10,840 nucleotides of DNA from Myxococcales bacterium. GTDB taxonomy: Bacteria > Myxococcota_A > Polyangia > Polyangiales > Polyangiaceae. Positions 1 to 6,802 of this stretch are shown here, in pieces (position 1 is the first letter of the stretch; every line of letters starts with the position of its first letter). The position numbers and the translations under genes are program-made. The stretch covers positions 1-10,840 of the forward strand of contig JAHFDX010000006.1 in the NCBI GenBank assembly GCA_023248785.1, given 5' to 3'. The notes below the pieces were generated by a model. That model made no database searches, had not been told where the DNA came from, and worked only from the letters and a program-made list of their open reading frames with translations.

Positions 1-389
1 CCGCCACGCACGAGGAAAATCGACCCGAAAACGACAAGGACATGCGCTCGACGGAGGCGAGCTACCTCGCCAAAGGGCAAGCCGATCGCGTGCGTGCAAT
101 TGAACAGTCCCTTGCCGTGTTGTCGAACCTCTCACTGCGCGCTTTTGGCCCAGGCGATGTTGTGCACGCGTCTGCCGTGATCGATCTCGCACAGCGCGGA
201 ACGATTCGACGCTACTGGCTCGTTCCGGTCGCTGGGGGCGTGCGCATCTCTTTGCCTGATGGGGAAATTCAAACGCTCGCCACCACAAGCCCACTCGGGT
301 CCGCGTTGCTCGGCCTCGCAGAGGGCGATGATGTGGAAATCACAACGCCTCAAGGTGTTCAGTGCTACGAAATTCGCGCGGTGCGGTAG
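1..389 (+). CDS. GreA/GreB-family transcription elongation factor-like protein, 5' end outside the window
   Basis: The frame is open from base 3 to a TAG at 387-389, giving 128 visible residues. The first in-window ATG is at 42, but the codons before it read ATHEENRPENDKD, which looks like the end of a Gre-type N-terminal coiled coil, so the real start is probably upstream. The remainder fits the GreA/GreB C-terminal domain: a helix, then beta strands (DVVHASAVIDL, RRYWLVPVAGG), the hallmark SPLGSALLGLAEGDDVEI, and a final strand YEIRAVR. Gre proteins bind RNA polymerase through this domain and rescue backtracked complexes by transcript cleavage with the N-terminal coiled coil. The acidic coiled-coil tip is not visible, so cleavage activity cannot be judged, and a Gre-like paralogue is possible. 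The last 50 bases overlap the tail of the convergent sigma-factor gene. Confidence 0.8.
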   Translation, partial: ATHEENRPENDKDMRSTEASYLAKGQADRVRAIEQSLAVLSNLSLRAFGPGDVVHASAVIDLAQRGTIRRYWLVPVAGGVRISLPDGEIQTLATTSPLGSALLGLAEGDDVEITTPQGVQCYEIRAVR

Positions 390-1011
390 GATCTGACGGC
401 ATCTCTTCACACGCGCAGGATTGACAGGCTTCGGTGCTTTCGGTCCCACACGTTTCCTTCAACTTCCGACGAAGCGCCTCGCGCGCGCGCGACAACCTCA
501 CGTACGCATTGTTCGTCGAGATACCGAGCTTTTGCGCAGAGGATTCGACATCGTCGTCATTGAGATCAATACGAGTTACAATATCGGCATATTCGGGTCG
601 CAACGTGGCAAGCAGCCCTAAGCTGCAACCGCACATGGCGCGTTCTTCATGCGTGCCCTCGTCGACCTCTGCCGCAAGTAGGCCGAGTTCCGCTTGATGC
701 TTCGCCCATGCCACGTGATGGTCCACAAGCGTGCGCCGGAGCAAGCGATAAAACCACGCATCGACCCGGTTCGGATCGCGCAACGATTCAATCTTCTCCA
801 CTGCCCGCTGCATGGCTTGCTGCAGCAAGTCCTCGGCATCCGCGTTTGAGCGAAGCCGCTTTCGTGCAAAAGCGAGGTACTGCGCGCGCCGTGCAGCCAG
901 CTCCTCGAGTGCACGGGCATGCCGGGGCTCTGGTACCCCGGCATGTGGTTCGTCGCCGCTACTTATGCGCGTCGCAGGCGGTCTTTGCCTTGCAGCAGCA
1001 TCCAGCCGCAC
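340..1011 (-). CDS. ECF sigma factor with cysteine-rich tail, CorE/ECF44-like metal-responsive type; start unresolved
   Basis: Numbering below counts from the upstream GTG at 1110. Sigma region 2 covers about residues 66-136 (AQYLAFARKRL, DAEDLLQQAM, VDAWFYRLLRRTLVDHH). Region 4 with its helix-turn-helix covers about 165-218 (LGISTNNAYVRLSRAREALRR). The linker has C160-x-C162, and the tail has C221-x7-C229-x2-C232-x-C234. A C-x-C linker plus a cysteine-rich end is the layout of the CorE/CorE2 group (ECF44), whose activity in Myxococcus depends on bound copper, cadmium or zinc. The usual CGxCxxxxCxxCxC tail is altered here. The stop (TGA, 340-342) is certain. The start is not: there is no ATG in frame, only GTG at 1110 or 1011, both inside the metallothionein gene in another frame and neither with a convincing Shine-Dalgarno. 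The 1011 GTG is used as a compromise. It lies last in the metal locus and probably controls it (inference). Confidence 0.82.
   Translation of the reverse strand: MRLDAAARQRPPATRISSGDEPHAGVPEPRHARALEELAARRAQYLAFARKRLRSNADAEDLLQQAMQRAVEKIESLRDPNRVDAWFYRLLRRTLVDHHVAWAKHQAELGLLAAEVDEGTHEERAMCGCSLGLLATLRPEYADIVTRIDLNDDDVESSAQKLGISTNNAYVRLSRAREALRRKLKETCGTESTEACQSCACEEMPSDPTAPREFRSTEHLEAL
918..945 (-). other. Perfect 10-bp inverted repeat (hairpin) at the metallothionein-sigma junction
   Basis: CATGCCGGGG at 918-927 is the exact reverse complement of CCCCGGCATG at 936-945, with an 8-base loop. It begins 14 bases after the metallothionein stop codon in the direction of transcription and lies within the sigma frame, just before conserved region 2. 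No T-run follows, so it is not a canonical intrinsic terminator. It could stabilise the metallothionein mRNA end, attenuate read-through into the sigma gene, or affect translation initiation of the sigma gene. Confidence 0.6.
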
Positions 1012-1129
1012 AGTTGCAATTGGGACCGCAGTTACAGCCTCCGCAGCAGCAGCACTTGTCCGAATCGGCTTTCGCGCACCCGCACGTGTTTTGGCAGTTT
1101 TTGCATCCACAACATTCGGCCTTTCCCAT
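959..1129 (-). CDS. Metallothionein-like cysteine-rich peptide, 56 aa
   Basis: Read on the minus strand from ATG 1129-1127 to TAG 961-959, this encodes MGKAECCGCKNCQNTCGCAK, then 36 further residues. It contains 18 Cys in 56 residues (positions 6, 7, 9, 12, 16, 18, 26-29, 32, 34, 38, 40, 44-46, 52), with C-x-C, C-x2-C, CCCC and CCC clusters, few aromatic or large hydrophobic residues, lysines between clusters and one His near the end. That composition is the signature of metallothioneins, which sequester soft metals (Cu, Zn, Cd) in thiolate clusters in the cytosol. It does not resemble the cyanobacterial SmtA pattern as I remember it. A strong AGGAG sits 8 bases before the ATG. It follows the czcA 3' half by 130 bases on the same strand and precedes the sigma gene. 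Gene callers easily miss it because of its size and the overlapping longer frame. Confidence 0.85.
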   Translation of the reverse strand: MGKAECCGCKNCQNTCGCAKADSDKCCCCGGCNCGPNCNCAAGCCCKAKTACDAHK

Positions 1130-1137
1130 GACGGTAT

Positions 1138-1142
1138 CTCCT
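1138..1142 (-). promoter_or_regulatory. Ribosome binding site of the metallothionein-like gene
   Basis: The minus strand reads AGGAG (within TGAGGAGA), followed by an 8-base spacer to the ATG at 1129. This is the clearest Shine-Dalgarno near the sigma/metallothionein region, and it supports the 56-residue frame over the overlapping sigma frame here. Confidence 0.8.
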
Positions 1143-1259
1143 CAGAATGTGAGCCTTGGTTTCGTCTCGTTCAACCCCGCAGACGGGAAATGACACCAGA
1201 GTCTTACAGTGCGCACCAAAAAAATTCGCGTTCGTCCCCTACTTCCCACGCGGTGTGCG

Positions 1260-3593
1260 CTACAGCATCCCCTTCGGCATGATGATTTCCGGTATCTCGA
1301 CCGCGCGAACGTTCTCGTTCGGGGGTGCCATGCTTTCTGGCATAAAAACGGCGTCCCGCTCCTTCCTTGCGACAAACCACAGCATGACGGGCAGCGCCAA
1401 CAACGACACGACGGTGGAGAAAATAAGGCCGCCAATCACAACCGTCGCCAGGGGCCTTTGAATCTCTGCGCCTGTGCCGTTCGCCAGCGCCGCCGGAACA
1501 AATCCGACCGCGGCCACGATGGCGGTCGAAAGTGGCGCCCGAGCCGTCGATACTGCTGCGTTGTACACGCGCTCGATCGCCGGTCTGTCCTTCGGCATTC
1601 GAATGAGCGCGTTGGTCATCACGATTCCGGTTGTCACACTGACTCCCGAGAGTGCGATAAATCCGACGCCAGCAGGGATGCTGAACGGCAATCCGCGCAC
1701 GAAGAGAGCAAAGACTCCGCCAGCCAATGCAAAGGGCAAGCTGAGCAAGGTCATCCCAGCGTACTTTGCGTTTCGGAACGTCACGATCAGCATGAGTCCA
1801 ATGATGCCCAGCGACAGCGGCACGAGTATCGCGAGTCGATCGCGTGCACGGTTGAAGTTTTGAAACTGCCCGCCCCACTCCACTTCGATCGACTTGGGGA
1901 CGTCGATTTTCAAAGATTCCGCTTGGGCCTGGTTCACGAAGCCAACGACATCTCGGCCGCGAACGTTTGCCTGAACGAAGAGGCGGCGCCGCATTTGCTC
2001 GCGGCTGATCTGGACCACCGTACGTTCCTGCGTGATGTCAGCGGCCATTGAAAGGGGCACAAGCGTGCCTGCGCGAGTTACAATTGGGAGGCGGGCGAGC
2101 GCGTCCGCGTTGGTGACCTGGTCGCCCCCGAGCTTCAGTACGAGTTCGAACACACGCTCGCCTTCACGCACCTCGCCCACATTTACGCCAGCACGCGACA
2201 TTGCAACGACATCAAGCATGTCTCCCGGAGGCACACCAAGACGCGCGGCTCGGTCACGGTTGATTTTGACCTGCACGCTCGGCAAACCAGTCGGGATTTC
2301 AACCTTCACGTCGGCTGCGCCCGGCACTTTCATAATCGCACGCTTGATTTTTTCGGCAACGCTCGACATGGACGTAAAATCGTCGCCGTAGACCTTGATG
2401 GCAACGTCGCTCTTCACGCCCGCGATCAAATCGTTCACGCGCATCTCGATCGGTTGGCTGAATGCGCTGATCGTCGAAGGGACGCGCGCGTCTGCCTTCG
2501 TGGATAATTCATGGAGCAGTTCGTCGGGATCCAGTCCTTTGCGCCATTCACTTTTCGGTTTCAGAATGATGAAGACATCGCTCGACTCGGGACCTGCAGG
2601 ATCAATCGAATTTTCTGGCCGCCCGATGCGATTGACGACCGTGATGACCTCCGGCGTTTCTTTGAGCGCGCGTTCGGTCTCTTTGGCCAACGCAATCGCC
2701 TGCGTAAGCGACGTGCTCGGCGGACGCATGGCGTCGATCGCAAACGAGCCCTCGAACACGCGGGGTAAGAAGTCCGCCCCAAGATTTGTGCCCGTTGCGA
2801 GCAATGCCAGCGTGGCCAGGGCTGCACTGATCAGTGTGAGCTTCGGGTGGTCAAGCGCAGCTCGTAGCGATGGCACGTAGAAGCGTTGGATGGCGCGAAC
2901 GAAAATAGGTTCCTTGGCAGACGCGTCGCGACGAATGATGTAGGGCGCGATGGCCGGCAGAAATAGGAGCGAATAAAGGATGGCTCCAAACAACATGAAG
3001 CTCAGCGAAAAGACGACCGGGCGAAACATTTTTCCCTCTACGTCTTCAAGCGTGGCGAGCGGTAGGAACGTGAGAATCACGATGACCACCGCAAAGAGGG
3101 CTGGCCTTGTTACCTCCTGCATCGCGTGCGTAATGGCGTTGACGCGATTCGTTCGGCCGTACGTGCGCGTGCCATGCGTCATGGCGTGTTCGACCGTGAC
3201 CACCGCCCCTTCAACGATGATTCCGAAATCGATCGCACCGAGGGACATGACATTGCCGCTGTATCCGATGAGATGCAGCCCGATGAAACCAACCAACATC
3301 GAAAATGGAATTGCTCCCGCCACAAGAAGCCCGGCCCGTAAGCTTCCGAGTGTAAGCAAGAGACACAACACAACAATGATGGCGCCTTCGAGCAGATTTT
3401 TCGCGACGGTGGCAAGCACGCCGTCGATGAATTCGGTGCGATCGTAGTACGGATCGATCGCGACATTGGCGGGCAAGTACGGTTTTATGTCCTTCAGCGC
3501 TTGCTTCACTCGGGCGACCACCTCGCGGCTGTTTTCGCCCTTGAGCATCAACACGCTCGCGCCAACCACCTCACCTCGGCCATCGCGCGTCAT
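1260..3593 (-). CDS. czcA: CzcA-type HME-RND metal efflux pump, C-terminal three quarters (after in-frame stop)
   Basis: These 777 codons continue the CzcA frame immediately after a TAA at 3602-3600. They start at an ATG (3593) preceded by a weak AAGG. The sequence carries the end of the first periplasmic porter lobe (MTRDGRGEVVGASVLMLKGE, then PYYDRTEFIDG), TM2 onward, the TM4 motif DFGIIVEGAVVTVEH at residues 122-136, the second porter lobe (GTNLGADFLPR onward) and the last TM bundle (GFIALSGVSVTTGIVM; GTGAEIQRPLATVVIGGL). RND pumps use proton import to expel metal through CzcB and CzcC. D122, E128 and E135 align with Cupriavidus CzcA D402, D408 and E415, so the middle acid is Glu instead of Asp. 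With the upstream half the total is about 1053 residues, the normal family length. By itself this half lacks TM1 and most of the first porter lobe. Confidence 0.85.
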   Translation of the reverse strand: MTRDGRGEVVGASVLMLKGENSREVVARVKQALKDIKPYLPANVAIDPYYDRTEFIDGVLATVAKNLLEGAIIVVLCLLLTLGSLRAGLLVAGAIPFSMLVGFIGLHLIGYSGNVMSLGAIDFGIIVEGAVVTVEHAMTHGTRTYGRTNRVNAITHAMQEVTRPALFAVVIVILTFLPLATLEDVEGKMFRPVVFSLSFMLFGAILYSLLFLPAIAPYIIRRDASAKEPIFVRAIQRFYVPSLRAALDHPKLTLISAALATLALLATGTNLGADFLPRVFEGSFAIDAMRPPSTSLTQAIALAKETERALKETPEVITVVNRIGRPENSIDPAGPESSDVFIILKPKSEWRKGLDPDELLHELSTKADARVPSTISAFSQPIEMRVNDLIAGVKSDVAIKVYGDDFTSMSSVAEKIKRAIMKVPGAADVKVEIPTGLPSVQVKINRDRAARLGVPPGDMLDVVAMSRAGVNVGEVREGERVFELVLKLGGDQVTNADALARLPIVTRAGTLVPLSMAADITQERTVVQISREQMRRRLFVQANVRGRDVVGFVNQAQAESLKIDVPKSIEVEWGGQFQNFNRARDRLAILVPLSLGIIGLMLIVTFRNAKYAGMTLLSLPFALAGGVFALFVRGLPFSIPAGVGFIALSGVSVTTGIVMTNALIRMPKDRPAIERVYNAAVSTARAPLSTAIVAAVGFVPAALANGTGAEIQRPLATVVIGGLIFSTVVSLLALPVMLWFVARKERDAVFMPESMAPPNENVRAVEIPEIIMPKGML

Positions 3594-3599
3594 TGCGCC

Positions 3600-4421
3600 T
3601 TACCGTAACGCGGCTCCGGTGTCGACCTCCCCCAACATGCCCACGCGGACGGGGACACCGTTGGCATCTGTGCGCACGACCGTGGCTGCAATGTCTTCAA
3701 GGCCGCGAAAGCGTGCATCACCTCGAAGCACGAGTTGTTCACCCGCGTGATCGATGTATCCGCCACCTGCGACTCGATTGTCTCGCTCGAGGGCACGCCT
3801 CACCTCCTCGACCGAAACCTGGTGGGCCGCCATGCGTGCTGGATCGAGCGTAACTTGATATTGCTTGAGCGTTCCGCCGAAGCCAATGACGTCGATGACC
3901 CCCGGCACTTGACGCAACTTTGGCGCCAGTTGCCATTCGACCATCGTACGCAGCTCTTCGTTGCTTCGAACACCCAGCGCCGTGGGCTTGAGTTCAAACA
4001 TGTAAATCTCGCCGAGGCCTGTGGCGATTGGACCCAATTCTGGAACACCAATGTTGTGTGGGATGACCTCGCGCACGCCTGACAAGCGCTCGTTCACCTG
4101 GGCCCGCGCGAAGTACACATCCACGCCGTCTGCAAATACGAGTGTGATCACCGAGATACCGAGTTTGGTGACACTGCGTGTTGTGCGAAGGCCAGGAATT
4201 CCAGCCATGGCGCGCTCGATCGGCTGGGTGACTTGACGCTCTACTTCGGGCGCAGAAAGAGCCTGGGCGCGCGTAACAATCTGCACTTGGATATTGGTCA
4301 CGTCGGGGACGGCATCGATAGGAAGGCGCATAAACGCCCACCCGCCAATGGCAATGATCATGGCAGTCAGAAGCAACGAGAGCAGACGGTTTTTTGCAGC
4401 CCAAGCAACGACACCCGTCAT
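3600..4421 (-). CDS. czcA: CzcA-type HME-RND metal efflux pump, N-terminal part ending at an in-frame TAA
   Basis: These 273 codons hold TM1 (residues about 12-31, LLSLLLTAMIIAIGGWAF), the family signature LPIDAVPDVTNIQVQI, then porter-lobe sequence (PIERAMAGIPGLRTTRS, VDVYFARAQVNERL, LGPIATGLGEIYMFELK). The frame ends TGAALR then TAA, where relatives normally continue with an aromatic or Gln residue and GAVTRDG. The following codons GGC GCA ATG ACG CGC are in the same frame and continue the protein. One base change such as TAC or TAT to TAA explains it. The ATG overlaps the czcB stop by 4 bases (ATGA), so translational coupling is expected. The two halves may be a nonsense-interrupted gene, a genuine two-part pump with reinitiation, or a base-calling error. 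A stable export pump from this half alone is unlikely. Confidence 0.85.
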   Translation of the reverse strand: MTGVVAWAAKNRLLSLLLTAMIIAIGGWAFMRLPIDAVPDVTNIQVQIVTRAQALSAPEVERQVTQPIERAMAGIPGLRTTRSVTKLGISVITLVFADGVDVYFARAQVNERLSGVREVIPHNIGVPELGPIATGLGEIYMFELKPTALGVRSNEELRTMVEWQLAPKLRQVPGVIDVIGFGGTLKQYQVTLDPARMAAHQVSVEEVRRALERDNRVAGGGYIDHAGEQLVLRGDARFRGLEDIAATVVRTDANGVPVRVGMLGEVDTGAALR

Positions 4422-5560
4422 TGCTTGGTAACCTCGCCGCGAAGCAAGAACGCACCTTCAACAACGATGCGCTCTCCGTCACGGAGACCTTCTAAAATCT
4501 CGGCGACTTGAGCCGTACGCCGACCGATCCGCACGTTGCGTATTTCGTACTTGCCAGGTTGTATTTCGATGAACACGACGTCGCTCTCGCCAAGGGGCTG
4601 CACAGCGCTCGACGGAACCGGAAGCGTCTTGTCGTGCTTTTCGTCTTCGATCTTGATCGAGGCACGCACGAAAAGTCCAGGCTTTAGCTCGCCATTCGCG
4701 TTGTCGACAGCAATGCGCGCGCGAAGCATGCGCGTTTCACGACCGACCTGAGGCTCGATGAGGAACACCTTGCCTTTGACTATCTTTCCGGGCAGCGCGT
4801 CGACGGTGAGTTCGACCTCCGCGTTTACTTTGAAGTACGGCAGATCGTTTTCATACACATCGACCGTGGCCCAGAGGCTCGTCGGGTCTGCGATGACGAA
4901 CGCCGTTTCGTTCGGCTGTAAGTATCGGCCAAGCACTGCGTCGCGCTTGACAACAACACCGCCGATGGGGGCCACAAGGGTGAGCGAGCCTGCGCCCAAA
5001 ATCGTCTTGCCTCCGCTCGGAAGCGAAACTCCAAGGACCCGTAGGCGCGCAGCTGCAGCCGCCATGTCGGCTTCGGTTCGAATGGCATCGCTCGACGCAA
5101 GCTCGGCTTCGTGTGCGGTCGTAAGTTGTTTTTTGAGAAGTGCGCGCTCCCGCTCGGCGTGTTCCTTCGCCACCAGTGCGGCTGCTTGCGCGGAGATGTA
5201 CTGCGATTGGGCTTGGGCAATGGAGGGCACGGAAAGCGTCGCCAGGTGTTGGCCCTTCTTCACGATGTCACCCACGCGGCTGCTCAGGCTCGTGATGCGG
5301 CCATCGACGATGGATCCGACCTCCGCGTACTTCTCGAGGTTGTATTCGAACGTTCCTGGCACGTGCAATATCTGCACTCCGTGCACTCCGCCCGCGGGCG
5401 CGACCTGGATGCCTAGGCGTTGCAACGCCGAAGGATCAAACTTCACCGTGCGTACCTTGTCCGGGGAGCTTCTGCCCTCACCCGTTCGGGTTGGTTTTGT
5501 GGTGCAAGCAGGCGCGCAACTGAGCACAACAGCCATGAAAATCCAACCGACACACTTCAT
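4418..5560 (-). CDS. czcB: CzcB-type periplasmic membrane-fusion (adaptor) lipoprotein
   Basis: This 380-residue RND adaptor links the inner-membrane CzcA pump to the outer-membrane CzcC channel. A short hydrophobic N-terminus (GWIFMAVVLSC, C15; also C19) resembles a lipoprotein signal. A barrel-sandwich half follows at about 80-115 (VGSIVDGRITSLSSRVGDIVKKG), then an alpha-helical hairpin at about 115-180, the second half-barrel (LVAPIGGVVVKRDAVLG), a beta-barrel domain (LWATVDVYENDLPYF) and a membrane-proximal domain (GLRDGERIVVEGAFLL). No His-rich metal-binding N-terminus is visible, unlike some CzcB proteins. The ATG overlaps the czcC stop, and the stop overlaps the czcA start, both as ATGA, so the three are one operon. 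The closest alternative is a CusB-type adaptor; the divalent-type TM4 motif of its partner pump favours Czc. Confidence 0.88.
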   Translation of the reverse strand: MKCVGWIFMAVVLSCAPACTTKPTRTGEGRSSPDKVRTVKFDPSALQRLGIQVAPAGGVHGVQILHVPGTFEYNLEKYAEVGSIVDGRITSLSSRVGDIVKKGQHLATLSVPSIAQAQSQYISAQAAALVAKEHAERERALLKKQLTTAHEAELASSDAIRTEADMAAAAARLRVLGVSLPSGGKTILGAGSLTLVAPIGGVVVKRDAVLGRYLQPNETAFVIADPTSLWATVDVYENDLPYFKVNAEVELTVDALPGKIVKGKVFLIEPQVGRETRMLRARIAVDNANGELKPGLFVRASIKIEDEKHDKTLPVPSSAVQPLGESDVVFIEIQPGKYEIRNVRIGRRTAQVAEILEGLRDGERIVVEGAFLLRGEVTKQ

Positions 5561-6798
5561 GGCAACTCCCCTCGAAGGGCTGCGATTTTACCGTATGTTC
5601 GCCACGCGGTTGCAACCAAGTCGAGGCGGCGACCGCGCGACGTGGCGAGGTCTCGGCGCGCGATGAACACCTTGAGTGCTTCTACTTTTCCTGCGCGATG
5701 CCCTTCCGCTGCGGCAGCAACCACGCGCTCCGCAGCAGGGATGGATGTCGTGTCGATAGCATCGACGGCCTTCTGCGCCGCCTGCAGCGTTTCGTACAGG
5801 CTCCTTACTCGCGATTCGAGCACGCGCACCAAGCAAAAACGTACCTCGGCCACACGTGCGCGCTCCGCGTGCGCGCGTGTGATAGGGCCATGGTTTCGTT
5901 GAAGTAGTGGAAAGGTCCACGAGAGCCCCCCTCCAACGCGGGTTTCTCCCGCATCGCCACGGCCGAGCGAGACGATGAAGTTAATGGGCACAGAACGTTC
6001 GGCGCGCGCTCGATCGGCACTGCTTAACCAAAAATGCTCTTCGGAGTTGAGTGCTGCGATTGCCGGAAGGCGTTCGATCCAGTTTCGGTGATCGGCTGTA
6101 GCCCGGTGATTGATGGAGTATGGAGTACGCAGCGCGGGCGGAGCAGCCGCGATTGTCGGGGGAGGCGTCACGTCCGTAAATCCCGTGACTTGTTCGAGGC
6201 GTGCGCGCGCTTGAACGAGGGCCACTTCCATCTCAACGCGTGCCTGAACCCAACGCCCAAGCTCCGCCTCGGCAATGCTCTTTTCGTAGATCGTTGTGTC
6301 TCCCACGGCGAGGCGTCCTGCGTAGAAATCGACTTCGGCCTTCGCTTCCGATTCGCCACGTTTCGCTTGTTCAAGGCGCGCACTGAGGATGAGTACGTCT
6401 CCGTAGGCAACCACCGCTTCGCCCAGCGAGCGCGATTGGGCATCGAGCAAGTTTACGCTTCGCCACTGGATCATTCGCTGCGCTTCGTCGATGCGCGCAC
6501 CACGCTGGCCGGCGAGTTCGATCGGGATCCAAAAATTCGCCTGCACCGCAAGATCCTTCGTTTCGCGGCCGCGATCCGTAAACACCTCGACATACGGATT
6601 TTGCAGCGCGGGCGCGCGTGCTCCTTCGAGCAACCCCTTCGCCGCGCTCACTTGGCCACGCGCTTCAGCAAGCGTGGGCGCATAGTGGTGCGCTCTCTTT
6701 GCCACGTCATCGAGCGAAGGCCAACCTGCAGACGCGGCGTGCGGACCCAGAAGAAGCACGGCGCCTACACTTGTGGCTGCGAGCCACCAATACCGCAT
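5557..6798 (-). CDS. czcC: CzcC-type outer-membrane factor of an HME-RND efflux system
   Basis: This 413-residue TolC-like protein forms the outer-membrane and periplasmic tunnel for the pump. The chosen ATG (6798) has GGAGG 4 bases upstream and begins a signal peptide (MRYWWLAATSVGAVLLLGPH, then AASA before a likely cleavage site). A TTG 45 bases earlier would extend the frame but would put a polar leader before the signal. The mature part shows the family pattern of two duplicated helical-hairpin repeats, with NPYVEVFTDRGRETKDLAVQ and WIPIELAGQRGARIDEAQ in the first and GGLSWTFPLLQRNHGPITRA in the second, matching the usual FPL-G-R-a motif. It is the first gene of the minus-strand locus and overlaps czcB by 4 bases. 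Identity as an OMF is firm. Metal specificity cannot be read from this subunit. Confidence 0.87.
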   Translation of the reverse strand: MRYWWLAATSVGAVLLLGPHAASAGWPSLDDVAKRAHHYAPTLAEARGQVSAAKGLLEGARAPALQNPYVEVFTDRGRETKDLAVQANFWIPIELAGQRGARIDEAQRMIQWRSVNLLDAQSRSLGEAVVAYGDVLILSARLEQAKRGESEAKAEVDFYAGRLAVGDTTIYEKSIAEAELGRWVQARVEMEVALVQARARLEQVTGFTDVTPPPTIAAAPPALRTPYSINHRATADHRNWIERLPAIAALNSEEHFWLSSADRARAERSVPINFIVSLGRGDAGETRVGGGLSWTFPLLQRNHGPITRAHAERARVAEVRFCLVRVLESRVRSLYETLQAAQKAVDAIDTTSIPAAERVVAAAAEGHRAGKVEALKVFIARRDLATSRGRRLDLVATAWRTYGKIAALRGELP

Positions 6799-6802
6799 AC
6801 GA

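Noticed and set aside
618..944. Separate minus-strand gene starting at ATG 944 (108 codons)
   Set aside because: Beyond its first ten or so residues it is a Arg/Cys/Ser-rich shadow of the sigma gene. Only its start is of interest as a possible frameshifted sigma start.
1043..1054. GCA/TGC trinucleotide repeat as a microsatellite
   Set aside because: It is the run of Cys codons (positions 26-29) in the metallothionein-like frame and is only four units long.
1195..1260. Terminator between czcA and the metallothionein gene (minus-strand run of seven T at about 1220-1226)
   Set aside because: The T-run is not preceded by a convincing stem. The nearby GTGCGCAC/GGTGTGCGC similarity does not form a consistent hairpin, so no terminator is called.
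1209..2051. Long plus-strand open frame (280 codons) opposite czcA
   Set aside because: It has low-complexity, His/Arg/Asp-rich composition typical of an antisense shadow, and the minus strand here encodes a clear RND pump.
3600..3602. TAA recoded as a sense codon
   Set aside because: No complete gene in the window ends in TAA, which prompted the idea. Ten genes in a GC-rich genome is too few to mean anything, and bacterial TAA reassignment is not established. A mutation, error or reinitiation is simpler.
4758..5666. Plus-strand open frame (302 codons) opposite czcB and the czcC end
   Set aside because: It is rich in Ser/Thr/Ala/Arg with no recognisable motif, and is fully covered by well-supported minus-strand genes.
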